Assembly: GCA_023430975.1 (NCBI GenBank)
Contig: JAEYYB010000180.1
Coordinates: forward strand, 61,262-125,261
From: Bacillota bacterium
Lineage (GTDB): Bacteria; Bacillota; Clostridia; Acetivibrionales; DSM-2933
Length of the DNA: 64,000 nt
Direction: 5' to 3'
The position numbers and the translations under genes were made by a program. Shown one piece after another: positions 44,141 through 53,618 of this stretch. Position 1 is the stretch's first letter. Each line of letters opens with the position of its first letter. The notes below the pieces were generated by a model. It saw nothing but the letters and a program-made list of their open reading frames with translations, did no database searches and had not been told where the DNA came from.

Positions 44141-46228
44141 ATGCCCAGGCAATTTAGTCTAGAAAATACTAGAAATATTGGTATAATGGCTCATATAGAT
44201 GCTGGAAAGACTACAACGACTGAAAGAATTCTATTCTATACTGGTAGAACTCATAGAATCGGTGAAGTTCATGAAGGTGCTGCCACAATGGACTGGATGG
44301 AGCAGGAGCAGGAGAGAGGTATAACAATTACTTCTGCTGCGACAACAGCTCAGTGGAAAGGCAATAGGATAAATATTATTGATACACCGGGACACGTTGA
44401 CTTCACAGTTGAAGTTGAAAGATCACTTCGTGTTCTTGATGGATCAGTTACATTGTTCTGTGCTAAAGGCGGCGTTGAGCCACAGTCAGAAACTGTTTGG
44501 AGACAGGCTGACAAATACAGAGTTCCCCGTATGGCTTACGTTAACAAGATGGATATAATGGGAGCAGACTTCTTTAACTGTATAAAGATGATGAAGGATA
44601 GATTGGGCTCTAATGCAGTGCCTCTTCAACTTCCTATCGGAAAAGAAGACTACTTCCAGGGAGTAGTTGATCTTGTTTTAATGAAAGCATATATTTTCAA
44701 GGATGATTTGGGAAAAGTTATTGATGAAGTTGAAATACCTGAAGATATGAAAGATCTTGCTGACGAGTATCACTCTTTGTTAATGGAAAACGTAGCAGAT
44801 CTTGATGAAGATGTTATGATGAAGTACCTTGAAGGCGAAGAGATCACTTTGGAAGAAGTGAAGGATTGCATAAGAAAGGCAACTATTGCTAATAAAATAG
44901 TTCCTGTACTTTGCGGATCTTCATATAAGAATAAAGGTGTTCAGCAGCTTTTGGATGCTGTTATTGATTATATGCCATCACCACTTGATATTCCAGCTAT
45001 AAAAGGTCTCGCAGTTGATGGTGATCAGGAGATGGAAAGGCCAGCAAATGATGAGGGCCCATTCTCTGCATTGGCATTTAAAATAATGACCGACCCATTT
45101 GTTGGTAAACTATGCTTCTTCAGAGTTTATTCGGGTAAATTGGGATCAGGTTCTTATGTGTTAAATTCTACAAAAAATAAAAGAGAGCGTATAGGAAGAA
45201 TACTTCAGATGCATGCTAATCACAGGGAAGAAATAGATACTGTTTATTCTGGTGACATAGCGGCAGCTATAGGGTTAAAGGATACCACTACAGGTGATAC
45301 TCTTTGTTCCGATGATGCTCCGATTATTCTTGAATCAATGGAATTCCCAGAGCCTGTTATAAATGTTGCTATCGAGCCTAAAACAAAGGCTGGACAGGAA
45401 AAGATGGGCATTGCTTTGTCCAAGCTTGCAGAAGAAGACCCAACATTTAAGACCTATACAGATCCTGAAACTGGTCAAACAATAATCGCAGGTATGGGAG
45501 AACTCCATCTTGAAATCATTGTTGACCGTATGATGAGAGAATTTAAGGTTGAGGCAAATGTTGGTAAGCCTCAGGTTGCATATAAGGAAACAATCCGTAA
45601 GCATGTTAAGGTTGAAGGTAAGTTTGTTCGTCAGTCCGGTGGTAAAGGTCAGTACGGTCACTGTTGGATTGAGATCGAACCACAAGAGCCAGGTGCTGGA
45701 TATTTATTTGTTAATAAGATAGTCGGTGGAGCTATTCCAAAAGAATATATTCCAGCTATCGATGCAGGTATTCAGGAAGCAATGAACCACGGTGTTCTTG
45801 CAGGATACCAGGTTCTTGATGTTAAAGTTACCCTTATTGACGGTTCATACCATGAAGTTGACTCATCAGAAATGGCATTTAAGATTGCTGGATCAATGGC
45901 CTTCAAAGATGGTTGTAAAAAGGCAAATCCAGTGCTTCTCGAGCCAATGATGAGAGTTGATGTAACAGTTCCTGAGGAGTACATGGGAGATGTTATAGGT
46001 GACTTGAACTCAAGAAGAGGAAGAATCGAAGGAATGGAAGCAAGAAGTGGAGCTCAGGTTGTAAAATCATTTGTTCCCCTTTCAGAAATGTTTGGTTATG
46101 CAACTACTTTGCGTTCAAGAACACAGGGTAGAGGAGTTTACTCCATGCAGTTCGACCACTATGAAGAAGTTCCTAAGAGTATACAGGAAGGCATTTCAAA
46201 AACTAGAAATGCAAACGGCAATGAATAA
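44141..46228 (+). CDS. fusA: Translation elongation factor G
   Basis: A 695-residue GTPase. G1 AHIDAGKTTT, G2/G3 GITITSAATT and DTPGHVDF, G4 NKMD, then domain IV with GQYGHCWIEIEP and domain V with ASGARGRIEGMEAR-type text (RRGRIEGMEARSGAQVV). It drives ribosome translocation. Start behind gaaaggaagg. Only one fusA is visible in the window. Confidence 0.97.
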   Translation: MPRQFSLENTRNIGIMAHIDAGKTTTTERILFYTGRTHRIGEVHEGAATMDWMEQEQERGITITSAATTAQWKGNRINIIDTPGHVDFTVEVERSLRVLDGSVTLFCAKGGVEPQSETVWRQADKYRVPRMAYVNKMDIMGADFFNCIKMMKDRLGSNAVPLQLPIGKEDYFQGVVDLVLMKAYIFKDDLGKVIDEVEIPEDMKDLADEYHSLLMENVADLDEDVMMKYLEGEEITLEEVKDCIRKATIANKIVPVLCGSSYKNKGVQQLLDAVIDYMPSPLDIPAIKGLAVDGDQEMERPANDEGPFSALAFKIMTDPFVGKLCFFRVYSGKLGSGSYVLNSTKNKRERIGRILQMHANHREEIDTVYSGDIAAAIGLKDTTTGDTLCSDDAPIILESMEFPEPVINVAIEPKTKAGQEKMGIALSKLAEEDPTFKTYTDPETGQTIIAGMGELHLEIIVDRMMREFKVEANVGKPQVAYKETIRKHVKVEGKFVRQSGGKGQYGHCWIEIEPQEPGAGYLFVNKIVGGAIPKEYIPAIDAGIQEAMNHGVLAGYQVLDVKVTLIDGSYHEVDSSEMAFKIAGSMAFKDGCKKANPVLLEPMMRVDVTVPEEYMGDVIGDLNSRRGRIEGMEARSGAQVVKSFVPLSEMFGYATTLRSRTQGRGVYSMQFDHYEEVPKSIQEGISKTRNANGNE

Positions 46229-46321
46229 TTGCTCCTGAAAAAATGATTTTCTTCAGGGACAATAGTCCCTGTTGATATACCAATAATTAAAGCAATTTAT
46301 TAATTAAAGGAGGATTTTACA

Positions 46322-47524
46322 ATGGCAAAGGCTAAATACGAAAGAACGAAACCCCATGTTAACATTGGAACAATAGGTCACGTTGACCATGGTAAGACAT
46401 CATTAACAGCTGCAATAACTAAGGTATTGGGATTCTTGGGAAAAGCTAGCTACACAGCTTACGATCAGATCGATAAAGCTCCAGAAGAAAGAGAAAGAGG
46501 TATCACAATTTCAACTGCTCACGTTGAATATGAAACTGATAACAGACACTATGCTCACGTTGACTGCCCAGGCCATGCTGACTATGTTAAAAACATGATC
46601 ACTGGTGCTGCTCAGATGGACGGTGCTATACTCGTTGTTTCAGCTGCTGATGGTCCTATGCCACAGACTAGAGAACACATTCTTCTCTCACGTCAGGTTG
46701 GTGTACCATACATAGTTGTTTTCTTAAACAAGTGTGATATGGTTGATGACGAAGAACTTATCGAATTAGTTGAAATGGAATTAAGAGAACTCTTAAGTTC
46801 ATATGAATTCCCAGGTGATGATATTCCCATCGTTAGAGGTTCTGCATTAGTTGCTCTTGAATCAAATGCAACTGACGTAAACGCTCCAGAATATCAGCCA
46901 ATAATGAAGTTAATGACTGAAGTTGATAATTTCATACCTACACCTGAAAGACCTACAGACAAGCCTTTCCTTATGCCTGTCGAAGATGTTTTCTCAATCA
47001 CAGGTCGTGGAACAGTTGCTACTGGTAGGGTTGAAAGAGGTATATTGAAGGTTGGAGACGAAGTTGAACTTATCGGTTTAGCTGAAGAATCCAAGAAGGT
47101 TGTTGTAACTGGTGTTGAAATGTTCAGAAAGCTTCTTGATCAAGCTGTTGCAGGTGACAACATCGGAGCTCTCTTAAGAGGTATCCAGAGAAATGAAATC
47201 GAAAGAGGTCAGGTATTGGCTAAACCAGGTTCAGTTAAACCTCATACTCATTTCGAATCACAGGTTTACGTTTTAACTAAAGAAGAAGGTGGAAGACATA
47301 CTCCTTTCTTCAACGGTTACAGACCACAGTTCTATTTCAGAACTACTGACGTTACTGGTGTTGCTGAATTACCAGCAGGAACAGAAATGTGTATGCCTGG
47401 TGACCACATCACAATGGTAATTAAGCTTATCGCTCCTATAGCTATGGAAGAAGGCTTAAGATTCGCTATCCGTGAAGGTGGTAGAACAGTAGGATCTGGT
47501 ACAGTTTCAAAGATTATAGAATAA
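46322..47524 (+). CDS. tuf: Translation elongation factor Tu
   Basis: A 400-residue GTPase: GHVDHGKTSLTAAIT (G1), RERGITISTAHVEYET (G2), DCPGHADYVKNMITGAAQMDGAI (G3), NKCDMVDD (G4), and the domain 2-3 boundaries FSITGRGTVATGRVERG and RFAIREGGRTVGSGTVSKI. It delivers aminoacyl-tRNA to the ribosome. Codon use is more biased than that of neighbours, as expected for a very highly expressed gene. Start behind aaaggagga. Confidence 0.98.
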   Translation: MAKAKYERTKPHVNIGTIGHVDHGKTSLTAAITKVLGFLGKASYTAYDQIDKAPEERERGITISTAHVEYETDNRHYAHVDCPGHADYVKNMITGAAQMDGAILVVSAADGPMPQTREHILLSRQVGVPYIVVFLNKCDMVDDEELIELVEMELRELLSSYEFPGDDIPIVRGSALVALESNATDVNAPEYQPIMKLMTEVDNFIPTPERPTDKPFLMPVEDVFSITGRGTVATGRVERGILKVGDEVELIGLAEESKKVVVTGVEMFRKLLDQAVAGDNIGALLRGIQRNEIERGQVLAKPGSVKPHTHFESQVYVLTKEEGGRHTPFFNGYRPQFYFRTTDVTGVAELPAGTEMCMPGDHITMVIKLIAPIAMEEGLRFAIREGGRTVGSGTVSKIIE

Positions 47525-47574
47525 TTTCTATAAAATAGAATTTTTGGGATATTTGCTTTGCAAATTCCTCAAAT

Positions 47575-47605
47575 AAAAGCCGGGATGAATCTCCCGGCTT
47601 TTTTA
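47575..47605. terminator. Bidirectional terminator between tuf and the DUF192 gene
   Basis: aaaagccggga and tcccggctttttt pair around tgaatc; T runs on both strands serve the convergent genes. Confidence 0.9.
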
Positions 47606-47666
47606 TTATCTATCCAGATAATTATGGTATGATGCATCATACTTTTTCACTTCTACAGAATAAATA

Positions 47667-48005
47667 TTAATAATCCAAAAAGTCTCCAATTTCAGTCTTG
47701 GATAACTCTATAGTCCCAACCGGCAGTTCAATGGTATTTTTCGCACTCTTCACAATTCCTGAAACCTTCCATGGCGGTATTCCTTTTATTAAGTGAACTA
47801 CCTTCTTTGAGGAATCGATAAACACTATATCCAATGCAAATTTCATAAAACACATATGGATTGAGTTGCATTTTGTAAGAAGTAGCCCTTCTCCGGTAGG
47901 CAATTGATTTCTCCCCATAAGTCCAATAAACCTGCTTTTAAAGTTATTTGCTACTACAAGATTTTCTGCGAGTACTGTACCCTTACTTTTGTTTATAAGT
48001 CGCAT
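47667..48005 (-). CDS. DUF192 family protein
   Basis: A 112-residue protein with the DUF192 pattern: NLVVANNFKSRFIGLMGRNQLPTGEGLLLTKCNSIHMCFMKFALDIVFID and the closing VSGIVKSAKNTIELPVGTIE. DUF192 proteins are small, often secreted or linked to competence pilin neighbours in Clostridia; no activity is established. No signal peptide is visible. I prefer the ATG at 48005; a TTG six codons earlier lies next to the family A element. The family A copy 23 bases upstream must separate or replace part of the promoter. Confidence 0.82.
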   Translation of the reverse strand: MRLINKSKGTVLAENLVVANNFKSRFIGLMGRNQLPTGEGLLLTKCNSIHMCFMKFALDIVFIDSSKKVVHLIKGIPPWKVSGIVKSAKNTIELPVGTIELSKTEIGDFLDY

Positions 48006-48027
48006 ATGAATTCTCGCTTTCAATTAT

Positions 48028-48123
48028 ATTAAAAGTGTTAATAATCTTACATTTGGCGGAGCAAATAACGAACGGTTGAACGGGATTTGCTTAAGACAAA
48101 TGTAATAGATTTATCACTTTAAT
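48028..48123 (-). repeat. Family A palindromic element, inverted
   Basis: A 96-bp copy with termini attaaaagtg and cactttaat, in the divergent gap between the DUF192 and sigma factor genes. A family B fragment (gtggaagttatttttgatcatga) follows at about 48141-48168. Confidence 0.85.
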
Positions 48124-48185
48124 ATAGTTTATATAATTTATAGTGGAAGTTATTTTTGATCATGATTAAATTATATCAAAAAATT

Positions 48186-48214
48186 CAGACATTGTAGAAA
48201 AATTGTCGTATAAT
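48186..48214 (+). promoter_or_regulatory. Possible promoter of the sigma/anti-sigma pair
   Basis: cagaca (48186-48191), 17-base spacer, tataat (48209-48214). The -10 is perfect, the -35 is partial. Confidence 0.35.
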
Positions 48215-48257
48215 AATTATATAAAGAAAGTATTGACAAATTGAAAGGAGGTGTGGT

Positions 48258-48821
48258 TTGGTGGACCCCTCTGTTAGCGATATTGAACTGGTCAATAGAT
48301 GTATTAAAGGGAATCAGGATGCATTCTCTGAGCTTGTAAGCAGATACAAGAGACTTGTGTTTAAAGTTGTGTACAATATTATTAACAATGAACAGGAAGT
48401 AAATGATATTTCACAGGAAGTATTTTTAAAGGTTTATAAGAACCTCAAAGCATATAATCCTGAATATAAATTTTCCACATGGATAGTAAAGATAGCCACT
48501 AACCACTGCCTTGATATTGTACGTAAAAAGAAAGTTGATGCACTGCCTATTGACGAGGCCATAGATGTTTCTGACAAAAAAGATACTCCTGAGGAGTTTT
48601 ATATAAGGAAGGAAAAAGTAGAGAGGATTAGGGAAGCCATCTCGGAACTCCCTGAAAAGTACAGAGTTCCCATTATACTTTTTCACCAAAATGGTTTATC
48701 CTATGAAGAAATGACTAATATTATGAATGAGCCCATTACCATTATTAAAAACAGATTATATCGAGCCAGATTAATGTTAAAAGGTAAACTGGTGCCTGAA
48801 GGAAAGGAGGGAGCTCTATGA
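48258..48821 (+). CDS. ECF-type RNA polymerase sigma factor
   Basis: A 187-residue sigma-70 family protein with only regions 2 and 4, the ECF layout. Region 2: FSELVSRYKRLVFKVVYNII and EVNDISQEVFLKVYKNLKAYNPEYKFSTWIVKIATNHCLDIVRKKK. Region 4: ISELPEKYRVPIILFHQNGLSYEEMTNIMN and IKNRLYRARLMLKGKL. It is SigW-like. The start is TTG or the following GTG, behind aaaggaggtg. The anti-sigma gene begins inside its stop codon (4-base overlap). Confidence 0.92.
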   Translation: MVDPSVSDIELVNRCIKGNQDAFSELVSRYKRLVFKVVYNIINNEQEVNDISQEVFLKVYKNLKAYNPEYKFSTWIVKIATNHCLDIVRKKKVDALPIDEAIDVSDKKDTPEEFYIRKEKVERIREAISELPEKYRVPIILFHQNGLSYEEMTNIMNEPITIIKNRLYRARLMLKGKLVPEGKEGAL

Positions 48822-49381
48822 GTTGTGAAAAGTTCAGTGACCTGATAATGAAGTTTTTTGATGGAAACATAAGCAGCAAAGAGGATGAATGTCTTAAGGA
48901 GCACATAAATTCCTGCGATAACTGCAGAGCTGAATATAACAGTCTTAATGAGATCTTTAACTGCTACGAGGAGGATATTACTGTAGAGCCCCCGGAAGGA
49001 TTTGAAGCCTCCGTAATGGAAAGGGTTAAAGAGTACGATGATCTTAGGAGAAAGAAAGTTGACAGAAACCTTATGATAGTATATGGTGCTACGTTCGTAG
49101 CTATGGGAATAATTTCTATGATTGTTCTTATATTACTTAAAAATGGAGTCTTCCAGGGCTCATATATTAAAAATGGCGGAGCAGGAGATGTTTTCTGGGA
49201 GATTGCTTTCTTCGCATACAATATTGTTATAAATATTTATCTTTTTATAAAGGATAACATAAGCAGTTATGCAAGCTATTATCTATTTGCAATCTGCCTG
49301 ATATTTTACCTTGTTATGCAAAAAAGTATTGTTGAAAGGGCAAATGTAAAAAAAGCTCCACAACCTACTGAGCCAAGTTAA
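48818..49381 (+). CDS. Zinc-binding anti-sigma factor
   Basis: A 187-residue membrane protein with an N-terminal ZAS/zf-HC2 domain: C3, then H29-x3-C33-x2-C36 (HINSCDNC). The hydrophilic part ends near residue 80, and three hydrophobic segments follow (about 83-105, 130-147 and 152-170), more than the single span of classical anti-sigma factors such as RsiW. It should sequester the ECF sigma factor encoded just upstream, with translational coupling by an ATGA overlap. The signal that releases the sigma factor is unknown. Confidence 0.88.
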   Translation: MSCEKFSDLIMKFFDGNISSKEDECLKEHINSCDNCRAEYNSLNEIFNCYEEDITVEPPEGFEASVMERVKEYDDLRRKKVDRNLMIVYGATFVAMGIISMIVLILLKNGVFQGSYIKNGGAGDVFWEIAFFAYNIVINIYLFIKDNISSYASYYLFAICLIFYLVMQKSIVERANVKKAPQPTEPS

Positions 49382-49420
49382 GGAATCATTAATAGATTTA
49401 TTATGTTCTTAGGATATATA

Positions 49421-49463
49421 CAGGAAAGTAATAGCTTATAATTGCTATGGCTTTCCTGTTTTT
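49421..49463 (+). terminator. Intrinsic terminator after the anti-sigma gene
   Basis: caggaaag (49421-49428) pairs with ctttcctg (49451-49458); an inner atagc/gctat pair extends the stem; gttttta follows. Confidence 0.85.
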
Positions 49464-49666
49464 ATATTCGAACAATGAATTAACAAATAATTTAATTTTA
49501 TAATTAATTATATGAATTTTTAAAATTTCTGCTATAATTAATAATGACTAATAGTGTAAAGATTGATATATGTAAGGTTATGTGCAATGTGCGAGATTAG
49601 ATATGTTAATTATGGGATAAAATACTAGTTAAAAATACTTAAGAATTTTTAGGAGGTCATATATAT

Positions 49667-49936
49667 ATGATATCTAAAGAAGTTACAATAAAGAATCAAT
49701 CAGGTCTTGACTCAAAGCAGGCGGCTATGTTTATTCAAAAGGCTTCAAATTTCAAATCCGGAATATGGATTGAAAAAGGAGAAAGAAAGGCAAATGCAAA
49801 AAGTTTATTAGGAATGTTGTCTTTAGGAATATGCAGTGGTACAACAATTGTTCTTATAGCTGATGGAGAAGATGAGCAATCAGCGATATCCGATTTGGAG
49901 AAATACTTAACTGCCGGCCTGGTCGAAGGGACCTGA
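49667..49936 (+). CDS. HPr-family protein with Asp at the catalytic His position (Crh-like)
   Basis: An 89-residue HPr-fold protein of the normal length. The usual active-site motif GLHARPA reads GLDSKQA: residue 15, the His phosphorylated by enzyme I, is Asp, and Arg17 is Lys. Residue 46 is Ser in NAKSLLGMLSLGI, the HPr-kinase site, so the catabolite-control surface is kept. This matches the logic of Bacillus Crh, where residue 15 is Gln. Start behind taggaggtc. An enzyme I gene follows after 2 bases. The protein is thus unlikely to carry phosphate to sugars and more likely regulatory; the partner could be a CcpA-like protein. Confidence 0.85.
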   Translation: MISKEVTIKNQSGLDSKQAAMFIQKASNFKSGIWIEKGERKANAKSLLGMLSLGICSGTTIVLIADGEDEQSAISDLEKYLTAGLVEGT

Positions 49937-49938
49937 TA

Positions 49939-51672
49939 ATGGGAAAATTCATATTGAATGGAACGCCTGTTTCTAACGGAGCAGGTGTTGGTAAAATATA
50001 TGCATTTGAACAGACAAGTATTGAAATTAATCGAGGTAAAATTAAAGAAAGTCTTATAGATGACGAAATATTAAGACTTGAGGTAGCTATAGATAAGACT
50101 CTTATAGAGATATGCGACCTTAGCAATGACTTGCGGCAAAGGTTGGAAGCGGAGAACAGCCTCATATTTGAGGCTTATAAGACTATTCTTGAAGATAAGT
50201 ATTTTATTAGTGAAATAAAGGATCTAATTATAGTAAAAAAGATTTTTGCTGAAAATGCAGTTGATATGTGCATTAATAGCTATGCAACTGCTATTGAGAT
50301 CAGTGATAATGATTATGCGAAGCAAAGTATTATTGATATAAAAGAAATTGGAAGCAGGATTATTAGAAATATTATTGGCGGAAAAACAGTCAAACAGAAT
50401 TTGGACGATATTGACAGTAAATGCATTATAGGCATTAAGTGCCTGACTCCATGGCTGGCGGCTGCTTTTGGAAAAAAGAATGTTGCAGGAGTCGTTTCTG
50501 AGGAGGGAGCAGCATATTTTTCTCATGCTGCAATTATATTGAGAGGCCTAGGGATACCACTTATGAATAAGGTTTCCTATGATTTAATAATGAGATCCAA
50601 TGGACAGGCAGCTATTTTGGATTGCAATAATGGAACTCTTATTATAGAGCCTGAAAAAAAGGAGGTTTCCTTATATAAGGATTTATACAAAAGCAGGATA
50701 TTTGACCTTGGCGGTTTCTTCAGAAAGAAGAATACCCATGTAGAAACCATTGATAACAAGCGAATAGTTGTCATGGCTAATATAAGCAATGTCGATGAAT
50801 GTGATATTGCTGTCAGTAATTTGGCAGATGGCATAGGGCTGGTAAGGACTGAAATATTGTTCATCAATTCAAAGGAAATTCCTGATGAAAAACAGCAGTA
50901 TGCCACATATTCCAAAATAGTTAAAAAAATGAAGCCTGAACCTGTATTTATAAGGACATGGGATGCAGGGGAAGATAAAATATTTTCCGGGTTTACATCA
51001 AAAATGTCCATAAATAAAGAAGGATTAAAGGGAATAAGGTTTTCATTTACACAGATGGAAGTGCTTACTGCACAGATCAGTGCTATTGTCAATTCCGCAC
51101 TGTTTGGTCAGGTAGGCATAACGTTTCCTATGGTAAATGACGTTAATGATATTATTAAAGTTAAAGGCATCATTAATAACGTAGTTAATTCAATGGATGA
51201 GAAAAGCAGGTCAAAGCTAAACCTTAAGATTGGTGCTGTTATTGAAAACAGAAAAGGTATAGAAAATATAGACAGCATACTTGAAGAAGTTGATTTTATC
51301 AGTATAGGTACCAATGACTTGCTTGAAGAAATGCAGGGAGCAAGCCGTAAGCATTCAATAGAAAATCATAAACTTTATATGCATCCTGATTTTCTCACAG
51401 CAGTTAAATACTGCTGTATGAAATCACATGATAAAGGAAAACCTGCTAGTGTTTGCGGAGAGATGGCTTCAGATATCCCAGCTGCAATACTTCTTATCGG
51501 TATGGGGGTGGATGGATTAAGCATGCATCCGGCAAAAATAGCATCACATAAGGAGTTAATCAGCAAAATTAGTTACCATGAAAGCAGAGAGATTTTAGAT
51601 GAAGCTCTTAAGAAGCTTGATGAGCATGAAGTTACAGAAATGATAAGCGAGTGGCTCAAGACATCTTTATAA
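49939..51672 (+). CDS. ptsI: Phosphoenolpyruvate-protein phosphotransferase (enzyme I)
   Basis: A 577-residue enzyme I-like protein. The phosphohistidine is present: H196 in AAYFSHAAIILRGLGIP, although the canonical GG-x-TSH becomes AAYFSH. PEP-binding motifs follow: GIGLVRTEILF, RTWDAGEDK (usual RTLDIGGDK), GAVIENRKG, FISIGTNDLLEE, and the active-site C506 in SVCGEMASD. The core residues are kept but several flanking ones are changed. It is coupled to the HPr-like gene 2 bases upstream. No PTS permease is in the window. It may phosphorylate a different HPr or serve a regulatory PTS. Confidence 0.88.
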   Translation: MGKFILNGTPVSNGAGVGKIYAFEQTSIEINRGKIKESLIDDEILRLEVAIDKTLIEICDLSNDLRQRLEAENSLIFEAYKTILEDKYFISEIKDLIIVKKIFAENAVDMCINSYATAIEISDNDYAKQSIIDIKEIGSRIIRNIIGGKTVKQNLDDIDSKCIIGIKCLTPWLAAAFGKKNVAGVVSEEGAAYFSHAAIILRGLGIPLMNKVSYDLIMRSNGQAAILDCNNGTLIIEPEKKEVSLYKDLYKSRIFDLGGFFRKKNTHVETIDNKRIVVMANISNVDECDIAVSNLADGIGLVRTEILFINSKEIPDEKQQYATYSKIVKKMKPEPVFIRTWDAGEDKIFSGFTSKMSINKEGLKGIRFSFTQMEVLTAQISAIVNSALFGQVGITFPMVNDVNDIIKVKGIINNVVNSMDEKSRSKLNLKIGAVIENRKGIENIDSILEEVDFISIGTNDLLEEMQGASRKHSIENHKLYMHPDFLTAVKYCCMKSHDKGKPASVCGEMASDIPAAILLIGMGVDGLSMHPAKIASHKELISKISYHESREILDEALKKLDEHEVTEMISEWLKTSL

Positions 51673-51719
51673 AAAGTGATTAAGAAATGACTAAAGCCAT
51701 TCCTACTCTGGGAGAATAT

Positions 51720-53555
51720 ATGTTTAATATCCAGGAAGAGTTAAAGAAAATGCCCGATAAACCGGGCGTTTATATTATGAAGGATGAAAATGGACAGATT
51801 ATATATATAGGTAAGGCAGTTGTTCTTAAAAACAGGGTAAGGCAGTACTTTCAATCATCCGCGAACATGGCGCCCAAGGTAAAAGCAATGGTAGCAAGGA
51901 TTGCAGAGTTTGAATATATTGTTACTCACTCGGAGCTTGAGGCACTTATACTTGAATGTAATCTTATTAAAAAACATAAACCCAAGTTTAATATTCTTCT
52001 TAAGGATGATAAGACCTATCCATATATAAAGGTAACTTTGAACGAAGAATATCCAAGGGTTCTTATTACAAGAAGACTTGAAAAGGATGGTGCCAAATAC
52101 TTCGGGCCTTATTCAAATGTGACTGCAGTTAGGGAAACAATTGACCTTTTGAAAAAGCTTTTTCCCATAAAGACATGTAACAGGGTATTTCCCAGAGATG
52201 TGGGTAAGGAGAGGCCTTGCCTGAATTACCACATTTATCAATGCCTTGGTCCGTGCCAGGGCAATGTCAATAAAGAGGAATACAGGAATCTGATGAAAGA
52301 TATTTGCAGCTTTCTTGCGGGTAAGCACGAGGAAGTAATTCATAAGCTTGAGCATCAAATGAATGAGCTGGCAGAAAACCTTAACTTTGAGAAAGCCGCA
52401 AGTCTTAGGGACAAAATCAGAGGACTTAAGCATGTGGCGGAGAAGCAGAAGGTTCTTTCAACTGCGATGGAGGACCAGGATGTAATAGCGTATGCGAAAA
52501 ATGAGACTGATTCATGTATTCAAGTGTTTTTTATAAGGGGGGGCAAGCTTTTAGGCAGAGAGCACTTTATATTTGAAGGTGTCAACGAGGTAGAAGATAA
52601 AGAGCTTATAACTTCATTTGTAAAACAGTTTTATAGTTCAACTTCGTTTATTCCTCATGAAATTCTTTTACAGGAGGATATTGACGAAATTAATATAATT
52701 GAAAAGTGGCTTACAGGCAAAAGAGCAGGAAAAGTTTATATCAAGGTTCCAAGAAAAGGCGATAAGCATAAATTGGTAGAGATGGTTTCCCAGAATGCTG
52801 TATTTGCGTTGAACCAATTCAGGGATAAAATTCAAAGAGACCATGCAATGTCTAAAGATGGCCTGAAGGAACTTGCTCAACTTCTAGACCTAAATGAGCC
52901 TCCTCAGAGGATAGAGGCTTATGATATATCAAATACAGGTACTTCGGAAATCGTTTCTTCAATGGTTGTATTTGAAAAAGGTTCTCCTGCAAACAGAGAG
53001 TATAGAAGGTTTAAAATAAAATCGGTAGTAGGCCAGAATGATTATGGAAGTATGCAGGAGACTATCTATAGAAGGTTTAAACCCAGAGAAGAAGAGGATT
53101 TAAAAGGCACTAACAAATTTTCGAAAATGCCTGATCTGATCTTAATCGATGGCGGACTTGGACATATTAATGCAGTAAAAGAGGTTTTGAATAGCATGGG
53201 TGTATGTATACCCGCATATGGCATGGTCAAGGATGATAAACACAGAACCAGGGGATTGATGTCTCAAAAGGGAGAAATAAGCTTTGAAAAGAATATTAAT
53301 GCGTTCAGGCTTGTTACAGCTATCCAGGACGAGGCCCATAGATTTGCTGTTGATTATAATAGAAAGCTAAGAGAAATGAGATATAGAAAGTCAGCTTTAG
53401 ATGAGGTTCCGGGGATAGGGCCCAAAAGAAAGAAGGCACTTATAAAGCATTTTGGCTCAGTAAGTAAAATAAAGGAAGCAGGTATTGATGACCTCGAAGC
53501 TGTAGAAGGTATTACCAATGCCATAGCCATAAAAATTTATGAATTCTTTCATTAG
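51720..53555 (+). CDS. uvrC: Excinuclease ABC subunit C
   Basis: A 611-residue nucleotide-excision repair nuclease. N-terminal GIY-YIG domain: DKPGVYIMKDENGQIIYIGKAVVLKNRVRQYF; a cysteine-bearing linker (KTCNRVFPRD...PCLNYHIYQCLGPC); the UVR helix (LEHQMNELAENLNFEKAASLRDK); the RNase H-like endonuclease domain (RIEAYDISNTGTSEIVSSMVVF, DLILIDGGLGHINAV); and a C-terminal HhH pair (LDEVPGIGPKRKKALIKHFGS). I use the ATG at 51720 after gggag, which fits the family N-terminus; the frame is open 11 codons earlier. Confidence 0.95.
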   Translation: MFNIQEELKKMPDKPGVYIMKDENGQIIYIGKAVVLKNRVRQYFQSSANMAPKVKAMVARIAEFEYIVTHSELEALILECNLIKKHKPKFNILLKDDKTYPYIKVTLNEEYPRVLITRRLEKDGAKYFGPYSNVTAVRETIDLLKKLFPIKTCNRVFPRDVGKERPCLNYHIYQCLGPCQGNVNKEEYRNLMKDICSFLAGKHEEVIHKLEHQMNELAENLNFEKAASLRDKIRGLKHVAEKQKVLSTAMEDQDVIAYAKNETDSCIQVFFIRGGKLLGREHFIFEGVNEVEDKELITSFVKQFYSSTSFIPHEILLQEDIDEINIIEKWLTGKRAGKVYIKVPRKGDKHKLVEMVSQNAVFALNQFRDKIQRDHAMSKDGLKELAQLLDLNEPPQRIEAYDISNTGTSEIVSSMVVFEKGSPANREYRRFKIKSVVGQNDYGSMQETIYRRFKPREEEDLKGTNKFSKMPDLILIDGGLGHINAVKEVLNSMGVCIPAYGMVKDDKHRTRGLMSQKGEISFEKNINAFRLVTAIQDEAHRFAVDYNRKLREMRYRKSALDEVPGIGPKRKKALIKHFGSVSKIKEAGIDDLEAVEGITNAIAIKIYEFFH

Positions 53556-53618
53556 TCTTTATTATTATATGAGTAGTGTTAATATTGAGTATAAACGTGT
53601 AAAAAGGGGAAAATAAGT

